NCBI GenBank assembly: GCA_003559215.1
Contig: PWMF01000215.1
Coordinates: forward strand, 1-64,000
DNA: 64,000 nt
Reading direction: 5' to 3'
Origin: Natrialbaceae archaeon
GTDB lineage: Archaea > Halobacteriota > Halobacteria > Halobacteriales > Natrialbaceae
The notes under the pieces are model-generated. The model made no database searches. It was not told the DNA's origin and was given only the letters and a program-made list of their open reading frames with translations. Positions 51,100 to 59,870 of this stretch are shown here, piece after piece; position 1 is the stretch's first letter, and each line of letters starts with the position of its first letter. The position numbers and the translations under genes are program-made.

Positions 51100-51825
51100 T
51101 CAGTGGCTGTGTTCGTCTTCATCTCGTGTTTCCTCGTCGTAGTCCGGAGGTGGCACAGCGTCCGTTTCTTCTGGTGCCAGATCCAGGTGACCCTGGGCCT
51201 GTGGTACGTCCTCGACGTCCGCTTTCCGAATGTCAAGCAGTGAATGATCTTTTTCGGGAAGTAACCGCTGCAGCGTCGTCTCCGCCTGGTCCCCCAGTTC
51301 TAAATACCCCTGAATCGCGGCCACCTGAATCGATCGATTGTTGTCTCGAGCGTGTTTTTCTAGTATTTTTACCGCACGATCGCTCTTCGGGGCGACTCGC
51401 GTGACCGCTCCAATAGCCGTAGTTCGAATCATAATCTCCTCACCGACCGTTGTGAAATGGTGTGTCCCCTCCGACTTCTCTTCGGGAATCTCGCTGGAAA
51501 TGACCTCGTCCAGAAAGTCTAGCGCCCGCTTGTCTTCGAGTTCGACGAGCAGTTGAATGAGCGACCAGCGCTCTATGTATCGCTCCTCGGGAAGTTGGTC
51601 ATACAGTTCTGCGACTCGCGCGACGACCTCCTCTTTATTCCGATACAGTCCATCCAGAGTGCGCTGGTACTCCTCTTCCGCCTCGGCCCCCACCGCACCC
51701 ATTGTGTGGACTGCCTCTACGATCGCCTTGTCAAGAGGAGCTTCCGAGTCGGTTTCGAACGGCTGTGAATCCCGCTCTATCTCTAACTCGTCGTCGTCGT
51801 CCTCAATCGTTGGTCTGTCACCCAT
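51100..51825 (-). CDS. HEAT-like repeat protein, partner of the metalloprotease
   Basis: A 241-residue acidic protein made almost wholly of helix pairs. At least three HEAT-like units can be seen: KEEVVARVAELYDQLPEERYIERWSLIQLLVELEDKRALDFLDEVI, MIRTTAIGAVTRVAPKSDRAVKILEKHARDNN and SIQVAAIQGYLELGDQAETTLQRLLPE. The tails are low in complexity (PTIEDDDDELEIE..., ...DEETRDEDEHSH). Such repeats bind other proteins, so it may present substrates to the neighbour or regulate it. TATA-like TTTATTATT (about 51862-51870) lies about 42 nt upstream. Confidence 0.7.
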   Translation of the reverse strand: MGDRPTIEDDDDELEIERDSQPFETDSEAPLDKAIVEAVHTMGAVGAEAEEEYQRTLDGLYRNKEEVVARVAELYDQLPEERYIERWSLIQLLVELEDKRALDFLDEVISSEIPEEKSEGTHHFTTVGEEIMIRTTAIGAVTRVAPKSDRAVKILEKHARDNNRSIQVAAIQGYLELGDQAETTLQRLLPEKDHSLLDIRKADVEDVPQAQGHLDLAPEETDAVPPPDYDEETRDEDEHSH

Positions 51826-52480
51826 TATCCAACCATATGAAGTTGTCGGTAGCGGAAATAATAAATCCTCGCTCGACTCATTTGAAATGTGGTAGTGTCG
51901 GTACAGTAATTGGATCGGGACGGAGAACCGGTTGACATATCTAGATTGACGAATACAACTGGCATACAGTCCAAGCCCCGTTTTAGTATCGAAAGGAATT
52001 TTGTTACAGTGAGTACAGAAAACGAACCGTCCCGTGATTACTCCTCGGGTTCCATTTGGGACAGTAACTACATCAAAGTATTCGCGTTCCTCTTAGATCT
52101 TCCCGTCAGGGACCATTGTCGTCGTCATGGTTGGAGATTTTTATCACTCGAGCAGTCGGTGAGGACCCATCGACTTCTCCATTTTGGGTGCCAACCATCT
52201 TCCGTCCACCGAGCAGAGCAGTTCGGAGACGAACCCACGACTGCATACGGAACCCCAACTATCGGTGTGAGAGCGTCCGAGCAAGGCCGGGAGAGTGCTG
52301 CTATCCAGAGGACCACGTCGTTCTCACGCGTTGTGCTGCCCTGGACGGCACGATCGGCGACGCGAGAATACGGCGGGACGACTTCCCGTCGTAACTCTAC
52401 TTTGTAGCTAAAAGCACTTAAACCGAGGACGGCGGGCCACAGCACTCGAGGCGAGCCGCTCGAGCGAAACGAGAGTCCCG
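51826..52480. other. AT-richer region without a supported gene
   Basis: Promoter of the HEAT-like gene at the left end. The remainder has two long overlapping frames (51910-52407 plus; an extension over 52125-52420 minus) of uncertain meaning; the minus frame contains natural-looking stretches such as ENDVVLWIAALSRPC and could be a decayed gene, but I recognise no family and find no start. The lower GC ends near 52420. Confidence 0.4.
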
Positions 52481-53566
52481 TCACTCGTTTCGAGCGTCGA
52501 GAACGGCCAGCGCCTCCGCCATCGTGACGATCTCGAGGTCGTTCTCGAGGGCGGCCTCGATGGTGTAGCGGATTCGGTCCTCGGTGAGGGTGTCGAACTG
52601 GGAGTGGCCGCCGACGATCGCGAGGACGTCTTCGTCCGCGGCGGTTCGCATGAACGCGTCGACGTCGTCCTCGCCGGCCTTGTCGGTCTCGACGTACATT
52701 CGCCGCATCGTCGTCGGGTCGAGTCCCTCGAGGTCGTTGTGCCCGCCGCCGTAGCGGTGGTTCGCGACCGCGTCGTGGTGATCGCGAACGAGGTCCTCGG
52801 CGACGCCGTGGTACCGTCCGTAGGTGTAGACAAAGCCCGTCACGTCGAGTCCCCAGGACTCGAGCCGGTCGTCGGTCCGCTCGAGGAGCGCTTCGATAAA
52901 CGCCTCCGGATAGCGGACGTAGCCCGACGGGTCGACGGGTTCGGCGAGCGGCTCCGCGAGGTCGACGTACTCGCCGACCGAATCGCTGCCCCTGCTGGCG
53001 ACCGTCGCGGTCGTCTCGCTCTCGTCGTCGAAGATCACGAGCGGGTCGTCCTCGATGGCGCCGTGGCGATTGGCCTCGACGTAGAGACGGTCGTCGCCCG
53101 CGCGGGCGGGCTCGGTCAGTTCGATTCGGCCAAGCGACCGGTGGTGGTAGGTGTGGGACATGACGTCCCAGCCGTCGGCCTGCATCTCCCGAAGCTGATC
53201 GGGCTCGAGATAGGCGTCGCTCTCCTCCATCAGTCCCGGGCAAGCCGCGACGCAGCCGGGAACGTCGTACTCACGGTGAACGTCGTATGTGAGGGTGTAG
53301 TCCTCGACCGGACTGTCGTCGTAGGTGAACACGAGCATACCTTCGGCGTCCGCGACACGATCCCTCACCGATTCGTCGTCCTCGTCGCCGGTCGGGCCCT
53401 CGTTTGTCTCGTCGACGTTCGAATCGCCCGTCCGCTCGCCTCGCCGAGCGCGCGTCTCCCCCGATTCTCGCGTCTCCCCGGATTTCTCCTGCCCGTCGCG
53501 TGCGAGGGCGTACCCGCCCAGCGCACCTCCGCAGGCGATACCGGACAGAAACGTTCGTCGATCCAT
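52481..53566 (-). CDS. polysaccharide deacetylase family protein, Tat-exported
   Basis: A 361-residue NodB-fold hydrolase with a twin-arginine start (MDRRTFLSGIACGGALGG). After a linker rich in charged residues (30-70), the metal site is TYDDSP (Asp83/Asp84) and MSHTYHHRS (His138, His142), the usual D-H-H triad. The middle (about 145-215) contains an extra beta segment typical of some halophile members (DDPLVIFDDESETTATV), then GFVYTYGRYHG and the catalytic His-containing end (GGHSQFD). Likely trims N-acetyl groups of surface polysaccharides; the substrate is unknown. Not part of the chaperone machinery by any evident logic. Confidence 0.87.
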   Translation of the reverse strand: MDRRTFLSGIACGGALGGYALARDGQEKSGETRESGETRARRGERTGDSNVDETNEGPTGDEDDESVRDRVADAEGMLVFTYDDSPVEDYTLTYDVHREYDVPGCVAACPGLMEESDAYLEPDQLREMQADGWDVMSHTYHHRSLGRIELTEPARAGDDRLYVEANRHGAIEDDPLVIFDDESETTATVASRGSDSVGEYVDLAEPLAEPVDPSGYVRYPEAFIEALLERTDDRLESWGLDVTGFVYTYGRYHGVAEDLVRDHHDAVANHRYGGGHNDLEGLDPTTMRRMYVETDKAGEDDVDAFMRTAADEDVLAIVGGHSQFDTLTEDRIRYTIEAALENDLEIVTMAEALAVLDARNE

Positions 53567-53887
53567 GTCCGTTCGGATTCGATGAACGTGATTCAGTATA
53601 CGGCGGCTACCCCGACGTAACCGCCACCTACCGCCGCTCGAGGCCGGTATCGTCGGTTTCGGCCCCTCCCTCGCGTTCGCCGTAGCGTCGCTGGCCTGTG
53701 GATTCGATCGCGGATCGGCGCTCCTCGGAGTGCGTCACGAGAACTCGCTTCGGGGGACCCGGCCGGTATCCGGTGAAAGGCGTCTGTTCGGCTCGAGAGG
53801 GATCTTACCGCCCGGTTTCCTATAATCCAAAGTGCGCTCGCTCGCTGTGATAAGCTTTAAACCAAAGTGAGCATTACCCGTCTCGTA
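53567..53887. other. divergent promoter region of the deacetylase and dnaK
   Basis: No gene seen. CTTTAAAC (53855-53862) is centred 29 nt before the dnaK ATG, predicting a leaderless dnaK mRNA. On the minus strand, GTATACTGAAT (about 53590-53600) lies about 30 nt before the deacetylase ATG. The AT-rich stretch 53818-53870 may also hold heat-shock control sites. Confidence 0.55.
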
Positions 53888-55822
53888 ATGACGAGCAACA
53901 AGATTCTCGGTATCGACCTCGGTACCACGAACAGCGCGTTCGCGGTCATGGAGGGAGGCGATCCGGAGATCATCGCCAACGCGGAGGGCGACCGGACGAC
54001 GCCGTCGGTCGTCGCGTTCAACGACGACGAGCGACTCGTCGGCAAGCCGGCCAAGAACCAGGCCGTCCAGAACCCCGACCGGACGATCCAGTCGATCAAG
54101 CGCCACATGGGCGAGGAGGATTACACCGTCGAGGTAGACGACGAGGAGTACACGCCCGAGGAGATCTCGGCGATGATCCTCCAGAAGATCAAACGCGACG
54201 CCGAGGAGTACCTCGGCGACGACGTCGCGAAGGCGGTCATCACGGTACCGGCGTACTTCAACGACAAGCAGCGCCAGGCGACCAAGGACGCCGGCGAGAT
54301 CGCCGGCTTCGATGTCGAGCGCATCGTCAACGAGCCGACCGCCGCCTCGATGGCCTACGGCCTCGACGACGAGTCCGACCAGACCGTCCTCGTCTACGAC
54401 CTCGGGGGCGGCACGTTCGACGTCTCCATCCTCGATCTCGGCGGGGGCGTCTACGAGGTCGTCGCGACCAACGGGGACAACGACCTCGGGGGCGACGACT
54501 GGGACGAGGCGATCATCGACTACCTAGCCGAGGAGTTCGAGGCCGAACACGGTATCGACCTCCGCGAGGACCGCCAGGCCCTCCAGCGGCTCAAGGACGC
54601 CGCCGAGGAGGCCAAGATCGAGCTCTCCTCGCGCAAGGAGACCGACATCAACCTGCCGTTCATTACCGCGACCGACGACGGCCCCGTCCACCTCGAGGAC
54701 TCCCTGACCCGCGCGAAGTTCGAGAGCCTCACCGAGGACCTCATCGAGCGCACCGTCGAGCCGACCGAGCAGGCCCTCGCGGATGCCGGCTACGACAAGG
54801 GCGACATCGACGAGGTGCTGCTCGTCGGCGGCTCGACCCGGATGCCCCAGGTCAGCGAGAAGGTCGAGGAGCTCACCGGCCAGGAGCCCCAGAAGAACGT
54901 CAATCCCGACGAGGCCGTCGCGCTGGGCGCGGCGATCCAGGGCGGCGTGCTCTCGGGCGACGTCGACGACATCGTCCTGCTGGACGTCACGCCCCTCTCG
55001 CTGGGGATCGAGGTCAAAGGCGGTCTCTTCGAGCGCCTGATCGAGAAGAACACGACCATTCCGACCGAGGAGTCGAAGGTGTTCACCACCGCGGCGGACA
55101 ACCAGACCTCCGTGCAGGTCCGGGTCTTCCAGGGCGAACGCGAGATCGCCGAGGAGAACGAACTGCTCGGCGAGTTCCACCTCACCGGCATCCCGCCGGC
55201 CCCGGCCGGAACGCCCCAGATCGAGGTCACGTTCTCGCTCGACGAGAACGGGATCGTCAACGTCTCCGCCGAGGACCAGGGCTCGGGCGAGAGCGAGGAG
55301 ATTACCATCGAGGGCGGCGTTGGCCTCTCCGACGATGAGATCGAGGAGATGCAGGAGGAGGCCGAGCAACACGCCGAGGAAGACGAGAAGAAGCGCCAGC
55401 GCATCGAGGCCCGCAACGAGGCCGAGGCGACGATCCAGCGCGCCGAGAAGCTCTTAGAGGAGAACGACGACCAGATCGACGACGACGTCCGCGCCGACAT
55501 CGAGGCGGCGATCGAGGACTTAGAGGAGACCGTCGACGACGACGAGGCCGACGCCGAGGACCTCGAGGACGCGACCCAGGAGCTGAGCACCGAACTGCAG
55601 GAGATCGGCAAGCAGATGTACCAGCAACAGGCCGGCGCGGCGGGCGCCGGCGGCGCTGGCGGTGCGGGTGCCGCTGGCGGTGCTGCCGGTGCCGGACCCG
55701 GCGGAATGGGCGGCATGGGTGACATGGGCGGCGCCGGACCCGGCGGTGCGGCCGGCGGCGACGAGGACGAGGAGTACGTCGATGCCGACTTCGAAGACGT
55801 TGACGAAAACGACGAAGACTGA
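53888..55822 (+). CDS. dnaK: molecular chaperone DnaK (Hsp70)
   Basis: A 644-residue Hsp70. The nucleotide domain has [57 protein letters not shown] and [12 protein letters not shown]; the interdomain linker is [19 protein letters not shown]; then the substrate-binding domain and helical lid. The C-terminal tail is Gly/Ala/Met-rich (about residues 575-625) before an acidic end ([16 protein letters not shown]). ATG at 53888 is chosen by the TATA box 29 nt upstream. A 13-bp inverted repeat overlaps the stop codon and may end the transcript. Confidence 0.98.
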   Translation: MTSNKILGIDLGTTNSAFAVMEGGDPEIIANAEGDRTTPSVVAFNDDERLVGKPAKNQAVQNPDRTIQSIKRHMGEEDYTVEVDDEEYTPEEISAMILQKIKRDAEEYLGDDVAKAVITVPAYFNDKQRQATKDAGEIAGFDVERIVNEPTAASMAYGLDDESDQTVLVYDLGGGTFDVSILDLGGGVYEVVATNGDNDLGGDDWDEAIIDYLAEEFEAEHGIDLREDRQALQRLKDAAEEAKIELSSRKETDINLPFITATDDGPVHLEDSLTRAKFESLTEDLIERTVEPTEQALADAGYDKGDIDEVLLVGGSTRMPQVSEKVEELTGQEPQKNVNPDEAVALGAAIQGGVLSGDVDDIVLLDVTPLSLGIEVKGGLFERLIEKNTTIPTEESKVFTTAADNQTSVQVRVFQGEREIAEENELLGEFHLTGIPPAPAGTPQIEVTFSLDENGIVNVSAEDQGSGESEEITIEGGVGLSDDEIEEMQEEAEQHAEEDEKKRQRIEARNEAEATIQRAEKLLEENDDQIDDDVRADIEAAIEDLEETVDDDEADAEDLEDATQELSTELQEIGKQMYQQQAGAAGAGGAGGAGAAGGAAGAGPGGMGGMGDMGGAGPGGAAGGDEDEEYVDADFEDVDENDED

Positions 55823-55856
55823 GTCGTTTTCGTCAGCCCGTCAGACGTAGTCTGAC
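55801..55856 (+). terminator. paired hairpins at the dnaK 3' end
   Basis: A perfect 13-bp inverted repeat (TGACGAAAACGAC at 55801-55813 and its complement at 55823-55835) straddles the dnaK stop codon. A second hairpin, GTCAGAC-GTA-GTCTGAC (55840-55856), follows at once. Together they can form two stems in the mRNA, suitable for termination or 3'-end protection. Confidence 0.55.
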
Positions 55857-56005
55857 GACGTTGAAGACGACGACGAGAACTAACGTCGTTCGTCGATAAC
55901 TCTCGAGACGAACGGCGCCCGTCGACCGATCTGTTTTCGCTCGCTCCGACGTTCCGTACGGGAACGGTCGTTTCAAGTGTCTCAACCGAGTACCGCCCAC
56001 AACGA

Positions 56006-57163
56006 ATGAGCGAGGATTTCTACGACGTTCTCGGCGTGAGTCGCGACGCGTCCGCCGACGAGATCAAAAGCGCCTACCGGGAGAAGGCCACGGAGTACCA
56101 CCCGGACGTCAGCGACGACCCTGACGCCGAGGAGAAATTCAAGAAGATCCAGAAGGCGAAGCAGGTCCTGACCGACGAGGAGAAGCGGGAGGCCTACGAC
56201 CGAATGGGCCACGACCGCTACGAACAGGCGGAAAAACACGGCTACGACGCCGGCGGTGGCGGCGGCGGAATGGGCGGCGACCCGTTCGGCGGGATGGGGG
56301 GCGGCGGCATGGGCGGTGGCGGTCTCGGCGACATCTTCGAGCAGGTCTTCGGCGGCGGTGGCGGCCGCGGTCGTCAGCGCCCGCGCAAGGGTCGCGATCT
56401 GCGGACCGAACTCGAGATCACCCTCGAGGAGGCCTACGAGGGCGTCGAGAAGCAGTTCTCCGTCGAACGGCCCGAGGAGTGTGACGCCTGTAACGGCGAG
56501 GGTCACCCGCCCGAGGCCGACGCCCAGACCTGCCCCGAGTGTCAGGGGCGGGGGCAGGTGACACAGGTCCAGCAGACGCCGCTGGGTCGGGTCCAGCAGA
56601 CGACCGCCTGTCCGCGCTGCGAGGGCGAGGGGACGCTGTACTCCGAGACCTGTGGCGACTGTCGCGGCGAGGGATACGTCCGCGGCGAGGCGACGCTGAC
56701 CGTCGAGGTGCCAGCCGGGATCCAGAGCGGCCAGACGCTGCGAATGGAACGCGAGGGATCGCCCAGTCCCGAGGGCGGCCCCCGCGGCGACCTGCTGATC
56801 GACGTCGCGGTCGCCGAACACGACGAGTTCGAGCGCGAGGGCGACGACCTGCGCCACCGGCTCCCGATCTCGTTCCCGCAGGCGACGTTCGGCGACACGG
56901 TCCAGGTGCCGACGCTCGACGGCAGCGTCGAGTTCGACGTCCCCGAGGGGACCCAGAGCGGGGAGACGTTCCGCCTGCAGGGCAAGGGGATGCCCCGCCT
57001 TCGCGGGCGCGGCCAGGGCGACCTCTACGTCAAGGTCCAGATCGTCACGCCCGACTCGCTCAACGAGGAACAGCGCGAGGCCCTCGAAGCGTTCGCCGAG
57101 GCCGGTGGCGACGAGATCGAAGTCAACGAGGGCTTCTTCGAGAAGATCAAGCGGGCGTTCTGA
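56006..57163 (+). CDS. dnaJ: co-chaperone DnaJ (Hsp40, type I)
   Basis: A 385-residue full-length DnaJ. The J domain (1-70) has the HPD motif (EYHPDVS) that stimulates DnaK. A Gly/Met-rich stretch (about 75-125) follows, then four zinc-finger repeats: CDACNGEG, CPECQGRG, CPRCEGEG and CGDCRGEG. The C-terminal substrate domain (VEVPAGIQSGQTLRMEREG to KVQIVTPDSLNEEQREALEAFAE) is complete. Same strand as dnaK, 183 bp downstream, with the hairpins between them. Confidence 0.97.
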   Translation: MSEDFYDVLGVSRDASADEIKSAYREKATEYHPDVSDDPDAEEKFKKIQKAKQVLTDEEKREAYDRMGHDRYEQAEKHGYDAGGGGGGMGGDPFGGMGGGGMGGGGLGDIFEQVFGGGGGRGRQRPRKGRDLRTELEITLEEAYEGVEKQFSVERPEECDACNGEGHPPEADAQTCPECQGRGQVTQVQQTPLGRVQQTTACPRCEGEGTLYSETCGDCRGEGYVRGEATLTVEVPAGIQSGQTLRMEREGSPSPEGGPRGDLLIDVAVAEHDEFEREGDDLRHRLPISFPQATFGDTVQVPTLDGSVEFDVPEGTQSGETFRLQGKGMPRLRGRGQGDLYVKVQIVTPDSLNEEQREALEAFAEAGGDEIEVNEGFFEKIKRAF

Positions 57164-57254
57164 GCACTCTCGACGACGAACGTTCCAGTCCGAAAGATAG
57201 TGTCGACAGCTATCAACGCGAGTTTTCCTGATTCGTGTCGTACGTGAACACGCC

Positions 57255-57845
57255 ATGTCCGAACAGATACTCTTGCTGGCCGGCGACTTCGTCGAGGACT
57301 ACGAGGTAATGGTGCCGTTCCAGGCGTTACAGGCCGTAGGCCACGACGTCCACGCGGTCTGTCCCGAGAAGGGGGCCGGCGACCAGTGTCCGACGGCGAT
57401 CCACGACTTCGAGGGCGACCAGACCTACACTGAGAAGCCGGGGCACAACTTCGAGCTGACCCACGAGTTCGACGCGGTCGACCCGAGCGACTACGACGCG
57501 CTCGTCGTTCCCGGCGGTCGCGCACCCGAGTACCTCCGCACGTACGACGAGGTCCTCGAGACCGTGCGGCACTTCTTCGAGGAAGACAAACCCGTCGCGT
57601 CGCTGTGTCACGGGCTGCAGATCCTCGCGGCCGCGGACGTGCTCGAGGGACGAACATGTACGGCCTATCCCGCTCTCGAGGCCGATATGCGCCAGGCCGG
57701 CGCGGAGTGGGAGGAGGGTGTCGCACGGGACGGCAACCTCGTGACCGCCCAGGCCTGGCCCGATCACCCCGAGTGGCTCGCGGCGTTTCTCGACCTGGTG
57801 GGGACCGACCTCGAACGGGCGATCCCCGGGGCGGCCGACGACTGA
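57255..57845 (+). CDS. DJ-1/PfpI family protein
   Basis: A 196-residue class I amidotransferase-fold protein. The nucleophile Cys118 is in [15 protein letters not shown] (nucleophile elbow with His next to it), and the conserved Glu is in [20 protein letters not shown]-1/PfpI members act as proteases, glyoxalases/deglycases or stress-linked chaperones. Downstream of dnaJ on the same strand (91 bp), fitting a stress role. Confidence 0.9.
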   Translation: MSEQILLLAGDFVEDYEVMVPFQALQAVGHDVHAVCPEKGAGDQCPTAIHDFEGDQTYTEKPGHNFELTHEFDAVDPSDYDALVVPGGRAPEYLRTYDEVLETVRHFFEEDKPVASLCHGLQILAAADVLEGRTCTAYPALEADMRQAGAEWEEGVARDGNLVTAQAWPDHPEWLAAFLDLVGTDLERAIPGAADD

Positions 57846-57906
57846 CGACCGACGACTGGCGCCCGCGAGTCGGCGTGCTTTTTGGGATCGGCCCCCACTC
57901 GCGGAT

Positions 57907-58644
57907 ATGAACGCCGTGACAGTCGACGACCTGCTCGCGCGGGAGCGACGCGGCGATCGGACGGCGCTAGTCGACGCGACCGGGCGCGAGTACGACCGCC
58001 ACTGGCTCTGTACCTCCTCGTGGAAGGCTGGCAACTTCCTTCGACACTCGGGCGTACGCGAGAGCGTCACCGTCGGCGTCGTCGGCGAGGGGCCCCTCGC
58101 CCTGCTCGCCTTTTTCGGGACGACCCTGCTCGAGGGGCGGACCCGGTTCGATCCGCCGACCGACCTCGCGAACGAGGACGCGTTCCGCGCTCTCGTCGCA
58201 CCGACCGAGTCGGGTTGGGGCTACGAGCTGCCGCCGGGTGCTCAGCGGGTCTACTACGGCGACCAGCCCGACGAACCGGGCGTCCACCACTTCGACGCCG
58301 GGCTCTGGAGCGAGAACCCCTCGTTCCCCCCGCTTTCGATCGAGCCGGAGACGGTGCTGGTGACCGACGGCGAGCGGACGCTCACCCACGGCGAGGCTCT
58401 CGAGGCGGCCCGCGCGGTCGTCGAGGAACACGATCTCGAGACTGACGATCGGGTCGTCGTCCGGGCACCGCTGTCGAATCCCGGAACCGTGATCGCCGGC
58501 GTGCTCGCGCCGCTACTGGTCGAGGGGACGATCGTTCTCACCGACAGGGCCGAGAGTGACCCAGAGAAACGCGGGGATGTCGCCGTCTCGAGCGATCCCG
58601 CCGCCGAGTCGGCCCGGATCGACGTCGACGCACTCGAGTACTGA
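57907..58644 (+). CDS. duplicated half-domain of ANL (acyl-CoA synthetase-like) type, 245 residues
   Basis: Two stretches each resemble the N-terminal subdomain of AMP-forming acyl-CoA synthetases: residues about 10-75 (GDRTALVDATGREYDRHWLC..., ...VTVGVVGEGPLALLAFFGTTLLEG) and about 140-215 (ETVLVTDGERTLTHGEALEAARAV..., DDRVVVRAPLSNPGTVIAGVLAPLLVEG). The AMP-binding P-loop (S/T-S/T-G-T-T-G-x-P-K) and the C-terminal domain are missing, so no adenylation is expected. Probably binds a nucleotide or acyl group, or is a structural remnant. Follows the DJ-1 gene after 61 bp. Confidence 0.6.
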   Translation: MNAVTVDDLLARERRGDRTALVDATGREYDRHWLCTSSWKAGNFLRHSGVRESVTVGVVGEGPLALLAFFGTTLLEGRTRFDPPTDLANEDAFRALVAPTESGWGYELPPGAQRVYYGDQPDEPGVHHFDAGLWSENPSFPPLSIEPETVLVTDGERTLTHGEALEAARAVVEEHDLETDDRVVVRAPLSNPGTVIAGVLAPLLVEGTIVLTDRAESDPEKRGDVAVSSDPAAESARIDVDALEY

Positions 58645-58704
58645 GCGCCGAAACGGCCTCTCGCCTTGCATAACCTTTACTGACAGCTCGTGGTAGGGTC
58701 GTCC

Positions 58705-59277
58705 ATGCCAGACGTAGCCATCGTCGGCGGCGGGACAGCCGGATTGAGCGCGGCGCTTTTTACCGCGAAGAACGGCCTCGAGACTGCCGTCTTCGACACC
58801 GACGAGACCTGGATGCACAAGGCCCACCTGTTCAACTACCCAGGGATTCGCAGCATCAGCGGCAGCGAGTTCATGTCGGTTACCCGGGGTCAGGTCCAGG
58901 ATCGGGGCGCTGACCTCCACATGACCGAGGAGGTGACCGACGTGGAGGCGACCGACGACGGGTTCCGGATCGAGACCGCCGACAGCGAGTACGAGGCGAC
59001 TTACGTCGTGCTCGCGACCGGTGCCGACCGATCGATCGCCGAGGAAATCGGCTGCGAGTTCGACGGCGACGATACCGTCGACGTCAACCTCAGCATGGAG
59101 ACGAGCGTCGAGAACTGTTACGCGACGGGCGCGATGGTTCGCGCCGAGGAGTGGCAGGCGGTGATCGCCGCGGGCGACGGCGGCGCGGCGGCGCTCGATA
59201 TCCTCAGCGCCGAGAAGGGCGAACACTACCACGACTTCGACACGCCGGGCGACGTTCCGACGTTCGAGTCGGAGTAA
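58705..59277 (+). CDS. one-domain FAD protein related to thioredoxin reductase
   Basis: A 190-residue flavoprotein-like sequence. The FAD Rossmann motif is GGGTAGLSAALFTAKNG at the start, with the second FAD-binding motif ATGAMVRAEEWQAVIAAGDGGAAALDIL (usually G-D) at the C-terminus. The NADPH-binding domain and the CxxC redox pair of thioredoxin reductase (near residue 135 in the full enzyme) are absent. Short forms like this are found in haloarchaea. It may use another protein for electrons. ATG at 58705. Confidence 0.78.
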   Translation: MPDVAIVGGGTAGLSAALFTAKNGLETAVFDTDETWMHKAHLFNYPGIRSISGSEFMSVTRGQVQDRGADLHMTEEVTDVEATDDGFRIETADSEYEATYVVLATGADRSIAEEIGCEFDGDDTVDVNLSMETSVENCYATGAMVRAEEWQAVIAAGDGGAAALDILSAEKGEHYHDFDTPGDVPTFESE

Positions 59278-59342
59278 CAACGATCCGCCCTGCGTGTTCG
59301 TGGTCGGCGACTATTCGTGCGGCGGGCGCTTGTTAACGTAGT

Positions 59343-59852
59343 ATGAGCATCGACACACTCGAGGGGCTGTTCGTCTACAAACTCCGCCAGCAGTACTACG
59401 TCGAGCGGGAACTCGTCGAAACCCTCGACGAGCTGGCGACGAGCGCGAACAACGGGCGATTAACCCAGAGCTTCGCCGACCACCGCGACGAGACTCGAGC
59501 CCAGATCGAGCGACTCGAGGCCGTCTTCGAGGCGCTGGACGTTCGGGCGGAAACCCGGGAAGCACCGATCCTCGACGCGATCGACGCCCAGCGGCGCGGC
59601 TTCGAGGCCCAGATCGACGACGACGACCTCCTAGATACGGTGTATCTCAACGCCGGGCTGATGACCGAACGTGTCGAGATGACGACCTACGAGGGGCTGT
59701 CGATGCTCGCGACCGAACTCGGGCTCGACGAGACGGTCAGAGAGCCCCTCGAGGCGAACTACGACGAGGAGCAGTCGGCCCACGGCGAACTCGACACGCT
59801 GGCGGCTGCCTCCGAGATGAAGTCGCTGTGGGATCGACTGACGCCGTCGTGA
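59343..59852 (+). CDS. DUF892 (YciE/YciF-type) ferritin-like protein
   Basis: A 169-residue four-helix protein. Typical pattern: SIDTLEGLFVYKLRQQYYVERELVETL and FADHRDETRAQIERLEAVFEAL, with later metal-ligand Glu/His positions in ERVEMTTYEGLSMLATELG and EEQSAHGEL. Family members are induced by stress and resemble ferritin/rubrerythrin, likely binding two metals. Ends 18 bp from the convergent hydrolase gene. Confidence 0.88.
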   Translation: MSIDTLEGLFVYKLRQQYYVERELVETLDELATSANNGRLTQSFADHRDETRAQIERLEAVFEALDVRAETREAPILDAIDAQRRGFEAQIDDDDLLDTVYLNAGLMTERVEMTTYEGLSMLATELGLDETVREPLEANYDEEQSAHGELDTLAAASEMKSLWDRLTPS

Positions 59853-59870
59853 GCCGCCGTGGCGGTAATC

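Noticed and set aside
51910-52407. 165-residue plus-strand frame
   Set aside because: Mixed composition without domains; no promoter or SD. Kept only as an unexplained stretch.
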